Source of the DNA: Toxoplasma gondii ME49
Lineage: Eukaryota; Apicomplexa; Conoidasida; Eucoccidiorida; Sarcocystidae
Assembly: GCF_000006565.2 (NCBI RefSeq)
Contig: NC_031467.1
Location: forward strand, 1,474,448-1,538,447
Length of the DNA: 64,000 nucleotides
Direction: 5' to 3'
In this document: positions 25,201-36,706 of the stretch, piece after piece
Layout of the letters: each line of letters begins with the position of its first letter
Position numbering within the stretch: position 1 is the stretch's first letter
Notes under the pieces: model-generated
Told to the model about the DNA's origin: nothing
Databases searched by the model: none
The model's input: the letters and a program-made list of their open reading frames with translations, nothing else
Program-made: the position numbers and the translations under genes

Positions 25201-28200
25201 ACGTTGTCTCCCGCAGTCCTGCGAAGAGAGGAGCAGGACGCAACAGGAGGACCACCCGGAATTTCAGACCACGAAGGAAACCCCGTTGTCTGGAGCGAGG
25301 AGGCCTGCGGAACAGTCTCCCCTGTTGCCTTTTCTCGATGCGTTGTAACATTCCCGATGTCCTCAGGCACCGAGGATTCACTGTGCCCGCCACCAGAGTC
25401 GAGGCCCGCCTCGATAATGGATCCTAGACAGTCAAATTGACGTTCGGAGTCTGTGGAGGTAGTGGGTCGAGGACTGCGCTTGGCCACAGTTTGAGCTGAG
25501 GCCGAACGACGAGCAGAGCCCGATACATTCGAATCAGACGGTGCATCATGTGCGTTGCCGCTGTTGGAAAATTGGGCCACGGTGGGGAGACCTGGAATCT
25601 GCCTTTCCCCCACCACCAGCGACTCAGAAGTGAGGCCTTTTCCTTGTTCCTTTGCTTCCCAAGAAGGACGAGAGGCAGCTTCGGCACCAGAAAACGAATT
25701 CCCCCGATCCCCACTGTCTCGCTTCGCTCCGCGGTTCTCCCAAGCAGATACGACGGACGACGAAGAACGTCCAAACAAGCACAAACCGTCGGGACCGACC
25801 AGATGAAGAGATGACCCAGAGGGAAGGGAGAAGTTGTCCGTGTGTCCGGCTCTAGCGTCACCTTTGATACCACATGTAGGTGCTGGACCATCCGACCCGG
25901 GAAACCCCGTCGTTGGGAGCCTCTCCACACTTTCTCCTCTGTTCTGCTTGCCGTGCTCACTTCCTCGGCTCAATCCAATCCCTTCCAACGAAACAAAAGT
26001 GCTGCGCCGTTCTGTGGTGCCACCCGCGTTGCCGCCCCTCAAGTCAAGAGGAGGGACATTTCCATTTCCGTCTTTTGCACGTTCCTCGAGGACCCTACTG
26101 CCTTCGCGGGCCTCTTGCAAAGCACGTGGAGTGGCTGTGTCTTCAACCTCCCAAGCCCGTCGCTTCCGTGAATCAGAGGACTGTTGATCTCTGTCAGAGG
26201 ACCTACACTGGCAAAAAAAAAGCTGCAATCCTTCTTCTGGGCTAGTGCGAGAAGAAGAAGAGACGAACGGCAGGAAGGTGTGGGACGCTTCGCTTTCAAC
26301 GCTCGAATTTCCTTCTCTGGCCTGTGCCTCCCCGCTGTCACGGCATTCCGAAGTGGGTCTCGCTTCGGAAGACCCAGAGCCCACATTTTCTGTCTCTTTC
26401 TGGGTCGTTTCCTCTTCGAGAACGTCCATATCAGACTCACTTTTTTGATCCAGGCCGCCTGCTTTCGGCGACCTGCCCCGCGCTGAAGAGGTTTCAGTCC
26501 GTTCGAGCCTCCCCAGAGCACTGCACAACGCTGCGTGTTTTTGCCACAAGGGCGACGAGGGAGACAAAACGTTTGCCTTTGACTGCTCTTCTTTACTGGG
26601 CGTCCTGCGCTGCACTTCGCTGTCTCTGTCCGCGTGAAGAGAGAGGGAAGTATCGCCACTGTGTGGGCCATCGGAAGGATACGCTCCCCGCTCCGCGCCT
26701 TCGGGATGGGACATCCCTCCCGATATCGTTTCGTCGTCTTGCGAGAAAGGCTCTTCTTTGCCAACTGTTCTCTGCCCCCAGCCAACACAACCCTCTCGTG
26801 GTAACTCATTCCTCTGTCTTCGGTGCTCGACATCTTGGTTTCCGCTGCTGTCTCTGCTGAGCTCCTTCGTTGAGTCCCCACGGGAAGCGGCCGAGCTTCG
26901 CATCCCCAGCAGTTCCCGGGCCCGCTCTTCCTTTCTTCGAGCTTCCTGCCCCCGCGCAAACTTAGCCTGTACCTCTGCATGTCGCACGACGTCTAAGGCG
27001 TCCGGAGTCGAGAAACAGCTCTGCGACTGCTCCCCGGATCGATGGCGGGGCGGAGACACCCGCCCTCGTGCACATTCGTCCCTGCGTGTTTTTGTCTCGC
27101 TCCAGCTCTCAGGCCGAAAAAAGAGGCTGCTTGCTCGCGTTGGCTGGTCTCCTCGCCCAGGGTCTCCCTGCGTATGCGCCGTGGTCAGGGCCGTTCCACG
27201 TCCACCGCCCCCAGATAGATCCTCAGTCACCGCCTGCTGCGCCGCCGCAGCGCAGCCTGCCTTTTGTCCACTTCGGTCGGCGGACACTTCGTCGCCTTCG
27301 TCTTGTTTTTTGGACGAAGGCCTACGACGTAAACCGGCCGCCCACTCGGGCGACCCTGAGAAGAAGCGGCGGAGAGCGGACTTGCCAGGAGCCTTCTCTG
27401 GAGGCGGGGACGACGGCTGCACGTCGCGTACGTGGTCTGTCCCTCTCGTACCCGACAGGCCGCTGTCCCGCTCTCTCCGAGATTCGCGCGGGTCCTGACC
27501 AGGCGGTGGTGCCGAGGAGCCCCTGATTAAGACCGAGTTGGGGGAGGGAGATAGCAGTTCCGCTGTTCCTGTCTTGGCTTCGTATCCTGAATTTTCTCGA
27601 CTCTCTCGCGTCTGCTCACCTGCGACTATCCCCCGAGAAAAAGAATCCGCACACACAAGTCCGCCACGCCCCGAAGCTTCCCCACCTTCCGCTGGGCCCT
27701 CCGCATTTTTCCCAGCCGAAGAAGACAGAGACTTGAGACCGTCGACCTCAGGGGCTGCGCGCGAAGTTTTGTGAGCTTCGCCGACTCCAGAATCTACAGG
27801 GCGTTGAGAAGCCGCCTGGATCGCTGTGGCCCTGAGATGAGGGCCTTCGCCGTTCGGCGACTCCGCGTCCTCGCAGCCGCTTTCACCTTCTCGCTGAGTA
27901 GGAGTCAGAAAACAAAAACGGAAAAGAGAGGTCAAGCACGGTCCGACAAAGGCAAGCAACGAGTGGAACGCGCCTCTCTCGGCTTGTTTCCTCTGTCGAC
28001 AGCATTATAGTCTCCGTCTCTGGACTCTCCAGTTTCTCCAAGGCGTATGCGCTGACGTGCTATTCCTCCTCAGGTCTCTGGCTCCACACCCAGACGCCTG
28101 TATTACACACAGACATATATATATGGAGATAAAGACCGATTTACAGATACACATGTGTCACCCCCAACTCTACTAGACCGTTTTTTTTATTTATAGCATA

Positions 28201-31200
28201 CGATTCGCGCTGTGTCAGCAAATAGACAAAAAACCTGTTGAAGGCCTTTTGCCCACTGACCGGACAGAAATATGGAAATTCAAACGCGGCATTCGAGACA
28301 TCGTACCATGCAAAAAGATCCGACTTACTGTTCTGAGCTCTGCCGGCGTACTGCTGCTTCGCTTGCTCGAAGGCCACTTGAAAAGCGAACTGAAATGGCC
28401 CACTCGCTTGCTTGTAGAGGCCCGCGAGAAGGGCATCCCTTGAGAATCCGATGCCCTGTCAGCTTCCCACTCTTCTACTCCGTATGCTTCGCGCTCGTGC
28501 TTCTTTTCGCCTTCGTTGCCTGCCTGGCTGCCAGGCCCTGTCGGAAGAGGGGAGCTCGTCGCCTTGTGCCAGCGGACAATCAGGCCTGAGGAGTCCAGGG
28601 GGCTTTTCCGCTGGCTCTGGGTCTCAGCTGCGTCATCCCTTTCGGCTACGTCACGCTCCTTCAGTGCCCGTTTCTTCCGTTCACGCTCTCCCTTCTTCTC
28701 CCTCATTTCCTGCTGCTTCCGCGCAGCTTCTGCTTGGCGTCGCTGAGCTTCCTCACGCTTCAGTTCCTCCTTTTTCCTCTTCACATCGAGTTCGAAGCGC
28801 GCGACTTCGAGATCCGCCTGCAAGGCGACATTCTCGCCTTTGAGTCTCGCGAGCTCCTGCTTCATTTCCTCGAGCTTCTCGATCCCGATTTCTTGCCAGA
28901 GCCTCTCCACCCTCTCTCCGCGCCTGCGCTCGCCTGCGCACTGCTCTTCCAGGCTGCGGCACAGCGCCTGGTCGTCGTCGAATAAGGCCGTGACGCGCTG
29001 AAGCTTCGTCTGGGCGGAGTCGCGCAGGTCCAAGAGCCGCTGTTGCCGCAGCGTTCGTTTTTCCTGCATCGCAATGAGTTCTTCTTCCAGCATGGTAATT
29101 GCCGCCTCTGTTTTCTGACACTCGTCACGAATGCGGTCCGGCTGGCAGGCGAGGTCGCTTTCCTCTTCGAGCCGAGTTCGGAGGTGGCAAATCTCTCTCA
29201 TTTGCTTCCCCACAGTTTCTTCCAGGACGCCGAGCAGCTTTTCACGGCTCTTGCCTTCCCGGTAGTCCGCAACAATTTGCTGCGCATGCAGCAGCTGCCG
29301 GAACACCTCTGACGACGCGACCTCGACGAGCCGCGACCGCATGTCCTCTGCGGCTAGGAAAGCCGCCTCCACTTCTTCGTTGCTCACGCCTGCGGCAAGG
29401 GCCGACGCGAAGTGGAAGCAGGAGAGCGACGAGGCCGAGGAGAGCGACGCCGAACCTGTCGCGCGGCGCTTCTGCTGCACGCGCTGAACGACGTCTGCGA
29501 CAGACGGAACTCTGTCGACGAGCAGGGAAACGAAACTGTCCTCCAGGTTCTCCCCTGCGACGCGCCGCAGCTCCTGCATGCGCCCCGCCCACAGTTCTTG
29601 AAGTCGGAGGTCCACGGCCGCGAGCACCCTCGCCTCTGAGTCGCGACGCCACCGCTCAATTTCTTCCTCTCGAGTGGCAAAGTTCCTCTGCATCATCGCA
29701 TCGCGCCACTGCCACTTCATTGCGTCGTTCTGCCAGGCCTCGAAGAGATTGAAGCTACCCCACTTCCCTTCCAGGCGATGCTCCAAGGCAGCCAAGTCCT
29801 CCTTCGAACTTCGGAGAAGCAGACCCGGCGGAACACTCTGAACGCACCGCCCTGGCTGAAAAAGAGCTGAAGACGAGACCGGCACGACGACGGCATGGCG
29901 CCCAACGTGAAGGGACGAAGCTGTACTCGAGGCCACCGCGCCTGTCGGCGACTCCGCGGGACTGTCCGGCGCATGCGCAGACCGAGAAGGCGGCAGGTGC
30001 GAAAGCGCGTACAGCTGGAGGCGAGAAAGGAACGGCGGCGAGACCATGAAGATGCGAGGATCTCCGCTATATGGACAGGAAGAAAGGAACGCGTCAACGC
30101 AGTTGCGTTCCGACGAAGAAGCGTACAGGCTGTGGAGAGGAGGCAAACGCGAAGCCTCCAAAAAGGCGGCGTGAACAACCTGACTTATCTGGTCACGCAT
30201 CAGCTGAATATCTGAATTCAACTGGATGCACCTGCGGTGGTATTCCCGGATGACGCCATTCGCAGACTCGGCCACCTAACAGCGCACAAAAACAGCACAG
30301 ACTGACGTCATTCATCCTTGTACCATACGTATTGCTTTTATGATTTAAGGCTGGTTGAACGTGCAAGAATATAAATCAGACGCTGTCGCCTTCCGTTGCC
30401 CTGACGAACTCACTAACGCATACCCACATACGCCATCCTGGAACGCTCAGCTGGACACAACGCACCGGCAGCTACAACTAGGGCCAGAGCGAAAAACTCC
30501 AATATCGTGACTCTATGGAAAAATGGACCCTTAGCCATCGCGACCCACACGCAAGCGATGGCATTATCTAAAAACTGATAAATTCTTACACATAACGCTT
30601 TACATACGCATATGCGCGCGCTCACAAAAAAAACTCGACGCATGTGTACAGGGAGATACGGGAAAAGAAAGAAAGGCGTTCCGCTCATACCTGTCTGTGG
30701 TAGTGCTCAACGAGATCTCGTCCTTCTGCGAGTTCGCCGTGTTTGGCGCTCCACGCCCGAAGTTGCGCTGCATCTGCCTGGAGGACGCAGGCAGATCGCA
30801 GCAAGAAGAGGGGAGGGTGTCACACGGAAAGAAACTTGAGAAGCGAAGCAGTAGCGGAGAGGAGACAGAAACATAGACACACGCCAAGCGATGCGACCTT
30901 GAAGTGATAAAGCAGCCCACGGCGAAGTGCAGCCCTTTCTCCGCTTTTTCTCCACCTGCAGATCGTTTCCCCTCGTCAATATTTGTCTCACTGTCGTGCT
31001 GTGAACTCGACTCTGTATCTCTCTGTTCGCCTTCACCCGTTCTGCGCTGCGTTCTCACCAAAATTTCTGCTGCCTCGCCCTGTGCATCGCGAGAGACATC
31101 CGTGAACGTTCGAACGAGCCCCCGGACCTCGTGAATCCCGACAAGCAGCTTGTTGAGCACGAGGCGGTTCCTTTCGTCGGTCAAAAGCTGGATGGAAGCC

Positions 31201-34038
31201 GTGTGTTCCGCGGTGAGTTCTTCTCTGAGCCGCCCAACTGCTCTCGGGATTTGGCTGCGCCTGCAGACTTTTTGAGCTCGTTCCGGAGAGAAGAACAATG
31301 ATGCTTCCCCTTCTCCCAGTTCGCCTCCGCCTCTCGAGTTTCCTTCTCTCCTTTCTCCTGTGCAGGCGCCCTCAACAGCCCCCTGTCTGCTCAGGTCTCC
31401 ACCTTCGTCATGTCCCTTCTCGTCGACGAGTAGCTGCGACCTGTATGCAGATCCACTTGGTTGGTTCGGTTTCATCACTTCTGAAATCCGCGGTTCGTCG
31501 GCTATGCATGCGAGAACAACATCGCTCCCCTGCCCCGCCAACAGCTGCTGGACCCCTCGCTCCAGAACCTTGAGTTGATCGAGAAGCAGATCTTGGCAAG
31601 TGTCGGAGAGAGCGGCGACGCTTGGAGGAATCGGCGGCAGCGACGAGAACGCTTCTTCCCACTGCGACGCAGAGAAACAGGGAGAACATGGAGAAGAAGA
31701 GCGAGAAAGGTCCGTCGAAGGACCGGAGCGCGAAGACAAAGAAGAAACCGAAGTGCTCGAGTCGCGGCGGCCGTGCGCCTGACGCGGTCCTGAAAAACAG
31801 ACGCAAGCGGCGGCAACAAGACGCTCTTCCTGGAAAAAGATGTGGCTTGTGTAGAACTCACGAAACACACGGGAGGCGAAGGCGTAACAGACGTGGAGGT
31901 CATGGACGCTGAAGGAAGACAGCCGAGGGCGAAGTCGGGAGACACAGTGACCAAAACGAGGCAGGAACAGGGACGGACCGGAGCTACAGAGTCAGGAAGA
32001 AGAGACGAAATGGAAATGACCAACTAGGCACAGAGAAATTGAAAGGTATGGGGCAGTGTCCGGAAAGAAACCAAAGAAGCCGCGAAGGTTGGAAGGAAGA
32101 GCTCACACACAAAACGGGAAGCAAAGCGAGCAGTAAGACGCCTGACGAGTTCCTTTTCAGTCTCGCGTTCCCGTTCATTTCGGTGAAGCATCGAACAGCG
32201 GAAGATCGGTGGTTTTCGTGGATCGCAGACGATTGGGAGCGAGAGAAAAGGGGGAAGCAAGAGTACGACGTGAATGAACACCGATGCAGCAGGAAACAGG
32301 ACAGCACGAAGACAGCTAAAGAGAGGGAAAGCAGCCGCTAGCCTCTTCGGAACCCTCCACCAGAAGAGGACAGAGCATGCAATGCCGTACCGCCGTCTGC
32401 ACTGTGACGTCGGCCTTCGCTTGTCCCGTCTGCCTGTTCCCCCGCGCGTTCTTTGCCTTTCGTTTTCTTCTTCTTGCCTCCAAAGAGTCGTGACAAACTC
32501 CTGCTCAGCTTCGTCGTCACACTTTTCTTTGTGCTGGCCCGGGAGGAAACGAACGAGCTGTCGCTTGTTCTTCCTGCTCGCCCTTCGCCTTGACCCTTCA
32601 GAAGTTCAGTCATCGGCAGGAATCCGGAAGAGCTTTCGTCCAGCGTTTCTCTCTCTCTCTTCTCTCGCCGTCGTTCCTTGCGCGCCACGTCTTCCTCTGG
32701 CGAGGCAGGACGCCGCCACAAGTCACTCTCGTTTTCCCCTGGTTCGTCTCGGACTCCTCTGCCTTCCCGTGTCTCTTTCCTGAGCTCGGCGGCGGACTGA
32801 GGACCCGACCGACTGCCGGGGGTGTCCTGTGGGAGTCTACCCTTTTCGCTTTCTTCCGCGCCCCGTCCCTCCGCCGCGTCGCCTCCTCTTCTCCCGCATT
32901 CCACCGATCGGCTCCGACGCCCGAGGCTGGACGCGAGACCTGCCCACCACCGTTTCTTCTTTTGTTGCAGACTTCTGCCTCGGAAAAGCGATTCAAGACT
33001 AGCAGCGGACTCGCCTCGCTCCCAGGAGGTTGCGGGGTCACTCGGTTCTTCCCCAAACGACGACTGCTTCACCTGCTGGCTTGAGGTTCCGACATGGTCG
33101 TCACCGCCAGTCAGGTCGAGTCCTTCTTCTCTTTCCGCGATTGTCTCTCCGTCGGACGCCCAGTCCCTCCCGCGTTCCTCTGCAGGGGCGCGCTGCGCCC
33201 CGAAGCCGCAGGCGTCCCTGCCTTCCCCCTTTTTTCCTTTGATCCCCTCCTCGTTATCCTGGGCGCTCCGCGTCTCTGCCTTGGGCGCTTTCGGAGGCGA
33301 AGAAATAAGGAAAAAACGCTCAGCGAGGGTTCTCGACTTCTTTAGAGAGACGTCCGGCGCCTCCTGCGAGACGCGAATCGACGCCTCCTTGACAGGTGAA
33401 GCGACGACATGTTCCAGCACACGGCTACCTGCAGACCGAACTTCGCCTGCCAGAGCCGCCTCAGTCCTCGGCGATTCCTCGGTCTGCGAACCAGACAGAG
33501 CGTGTGTGAGGGATGCCACGTCGGGTCGGGACTGGTGTCCGGCGCCCGCAGCAAGTTGCCAGCCGTTTTGCTCAGGTCTTTTCTCTGGAAGGAAATGCCC
33601 TCTGGATGCCAAGCTCCTCTCGGCGTCCTGTGGGGCGGGACTGATGCTGCGGACCGTCCCTAAAAAAGGGCGAGCCGAGGCAGGCGACAAATGATCTCCC
33701 TTCACCTGCGGCGCCTTGTGTTCTGTGGTGAAAGGATTTCCCCAAACAGAAGAAGTCGAGAAGGAAGGAAACGAGGGCGTGGAACAAATGGGGTCCTGAG
33801 GCGTGCTGGAGTAGTGTAGCGCATAAGGCACAGAAGGTGCAGAAGGAGCCGGGAGCGGAGACGAGGGGGAGGTCATAGGCGAGTAAGACTGACCTGGCCA
33901 ACATGTGGAAGAGCTCCCCACGCAGTGCGGAGGAACAGAAGAAACTACGGAAGGACGACTGGCCCTTTCCCCACGATGCATGCGCTCCCGGTCCCGACCT
34001 CGGGACTCCACAGTGGTAGGCCACTGAGGCGAATACAT
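22258..34038 (-). CDS. Giant coiled-coil protein with C-terminal cyclic-nucleotide-binding-like folds
   Basis: Eight exons keep phase: 34038-32391, 31789-30921, 30777-30691, 30275-28329, 27893-23462, 23005-22933, 22650-22541 and 22415-22258, about 3,107 aa. Residues 1-840 are Ser/Arg/Pro-rich and disordered, with a basic cluster LSRLFGGKKKKTKGKERAG. A helical region follows, with a long coiled coil at about 1210-1430. A Ser/Glu-rich disordered stretch fills about 1520-2840. Residues about 2850-2994 have cNMP-binding topology: SPVFALFDVDEKRQ, then IFHRGEKVDVLYFVERGELE, then YRVRAVKPSSLYKLTAQSF. A second copy begins at RCPILEALTKREASQLIPLM and continues NEIILHQEQ...MLIVMKG. The phosphate-binding cassette Gly-Glu is missing in domain 1 (SGAFVLPRAFLRAGCT), and domain 2 is incomplete. 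It may be a scaffold rather than a cAMP/cGMP sensor. The start is the first ATG; a possible acceptor (TTTGTCAG) immediately precedes it. The exact 3' end is uncertain. Confidence 0.7.
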
Positions 34039-36706
34039 CGCTGACAAAGGAAGTTAGAAGAAGCAAAAACGCGGCTTGCCTATACAAAAATGTGCGAGTG
34101 AAAGAGCTACCCCAATCAAACGGAATTACCCGTCATCCGTCGCCGCAGAAAAACGATGCAAGGATATACATATATATATATATATATATATGGCTATGAC
34201 AAACGAGAAACTGTTTCGTTTCCTCTCGCTCTCAGTATGTCCAGTCGACTAGGATTTAAGGTGCACAATTTGAATTCTAAAATAGCGCTTCTACAGAGAA
34301 TATAACAAGAGACGCGGCAGACTCTTCCAGGCAAAGATTCAGTGGGCGTGAGAAGGCGGGACGACTTGGGAACAAGGTGGAGGTCAAGCGTTGACGCTGA
34401 AGCCTCCACACCGGCAAAAGGGAAGAAAGTGAGGAAACCCCCAGAGGAGGTACAGGAGAAAGTTCGAGGGAAACCCTTCGTAGACACTATAAAGTCCGGT
34501 TGAGGACGGGGCTGAAACGCAGCGGCGAAGAGAAAGGCGAGCACGGGACGAGAAAGACGGCACACAAAAGAAGAGAGTCAAAGAGGCGACAAAAAAGCAG
34601 CGAGAACCTTTGGAAATCTTAGGAGAGAAAGAGAAAAAGAGGCACGAAACTAGAGCGTCAAACGCGTTTCAGATGCGCGTGACTTCGCGAGTCGGTTAGA
34701 CCGAAGAAACACACCGACAGGCGGGGGCAAACCCTGAGGAAAACACACCAAAGAAAAGGCAGAGACGCGAGAGGGAAAGAGGCGGACCAACAACCGATGA
34801 AAACACGGAAAAGGTTTCTGCTTCTGGAGCGCCTCGAAAGCATGTTGGGCCAGCTAGATGGCGGCATGGATAAACCGACCACCGGAATTTCTCTCTGCGT
34901 CATCAAATGAGAATCCGCGCAAATATTTTTCGCCTTTTCCCTGTCAGAGCTTTACTGGGTGTGCTCTCTTTCTTCTCGAAAACGAGGCTGCGACGGTTTG
35001 TTTCCAGCGGCGACCAGAGAGATACGTAGTAGACAGTTGTCGATTGAGGACGGCTCTTCCCGGCGTTTCGTTCCCTGGGAAACTGGCGCATTGAGGCGAA
35101 TAATATTGACGATTTCCACGCACACAATCCCTAGTGAGTAAACACGACAAAAGAGAGAATGCAAGACCTCTTAAACGACGGAAAACGCAGGCACGGACGC
35201 AGCGAGAGTAGGAATCCTATAGGAAGCCGCTCTGAAGAACCGCTGGGAAGCTAGCCCTTTTGCCACGACCATCGACCAAAAACATCGTCCCGGTTTCGAC
35301 GCGGGTCTTTTCAGTAAAAAACCGGTGAGACAAGAAGTCTCTCTTTGGGAGTTTCCTCTCCCAAGCGCAGAAAGCAGCTTTCCAGAGAACAGATCAATTT
35401 TCTCGCTCTCTGGATTTTCCGCAGCGACGAGGAACCCGAGAAAGAACCACGAGAAAGGCAGAGCGCGCTTGACTCTTGAGGTTCCCGCGCGCACTCGGGC
35501 GCGAGGGGGGAGACAGAGTAACAAGGAAGGCAGGGAAACTTTTTGGAGGCGTTCTTCGGGAAGCAAGAAGCAGCGAGACGGTCTCTCTGCTTCAGTTTGC
35601 CTTAAAAGACAGAAAGAAGGAAGAAACTGCGACGCAGATCAAAACGCACGGAGAAGAAGCCTCGCGCGCAGGCACACTCGAACCTAAATCCGCGCCGCAG
35701 GCTCGAGCGTGACGGCAGCGGGACATCTGGAGGTTTCGCGACAAGACACGTTGCCGCCTTTCATTCTCTCTGTGTTGCCTTTTAGCTAGGCACTTCTTCG
35801 CGCTCCGAACAGCTCGGAAGATCACGGAAATGAGTGCGGAAGACAAACAGTGAACGGACAAAGAGCAAAAACCAGACTGTCGGGGACTCTCCGTCGTCTA
35901 GGACAGCCTAGACCGCAAAGGACGCCGCGCTTCAAGACGTCTGCCGGGCACCTCGAGAGCACGATAATCGCAGAAAAGAAGCCAGAGCCCGCGCTTAACA
36001 CTTTCTCGTGTTGGGAGTAACTGCGGCTGCTCTTTTAAACAAAGAGTAGCGCGAGCTTCTCCGCAGCGGTCGAGCGCGCGGCGCGGCGCAGGGGGAGCGG
36101 GCGAGAACCGACTCTGCGGAAAAACTGGACCGACAAGGCGCAGCGCGGCGGAGCAACTTTACGCAGAGGAGCTGAAGGAAAGAACCTGCAGTCGTTTCTT
36201 CCTGATCCACGATGCAGACTTCAAAATAGTTTTTTGGTTGGAAATATCGGGGTGGCGCTTTTGCTGTGGTCGTCGGTCCGAACTCGTGTGCTAGGAGGGA
36301 GAGGTATACAGAGGCAGGAGACCCCCAGGCGCAAAGGTCTCCTCCTCGCTGCTCTGCAAAGAGAGCAGAGTAGAGAAGAGATTAAAGGAAAGCTTTGACT
36401 GAGTCGAAAAAAACGCCGAAGGGACGAGGAAGAGTGAACGGGCGAGAAACATCGCGGGAGTCAATATGGCTGCCGCGTCATCACAGCCAACGCCTCTGAC
36501 CTCAACTCACGGTGCGTCTTCTTCTGCGTGTCTCTGCTCTTCTTCCTGCTGCTCCCGGCGCTGTCGATCCTCCCGGGCTCCAACACACACTTTCCTCCGC
36601 CTTCTACATACGTTTCTGCTCTTTCTCCCCGATTGCTTGCGTGCCGTTTCTTTCCAACGTGACGCATGCGCCTCCTGTCTCCTTTTCCACTGCTCTGCCA
36701 CTAAAA
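34039..36706. promoter_or_regulatory. Divergent promoter and 5' UTR region
   Basis: Large genes start away from this region on both sides (minus at 34038, plus at 36707). It contains a (TA)n tract near 34165-34191 and no convincing coding frame. An ATG at 36466 with a nearby GTGCGT could be an upstream short frame or a 5' UTR exon. The size is generous enough for two long 5' UTRs and a shared promoter. The function is inferred from position. Confidence 0.4.
34165..34191. repeat. (TA)n microsatellite
   Basis: An alternating TA run of about 27 bases in the divergent promoter region. Confidence 0.85.

Noticed and set aside
23600..27800. Numerous plus-strand frames of 80-250 codons
   Set aside because: They are antisense shadows of the 4.4-kb minus-strand exon, which has coherent domains and matching splice phases.
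34039..34047. Upstream non-ATG start of the giant minus-strand gene
   Set aside because: The codon is TTG. The first ATG in frame is at 34038.
36466..36511. ATG at 36466 as the start of the large plus-strand gene
   Set aside because: Using its GTGCGT donor with the CTCCAG acceptor runs into an early stop. The ATG at 36707 has good context and opens the long frame directly.
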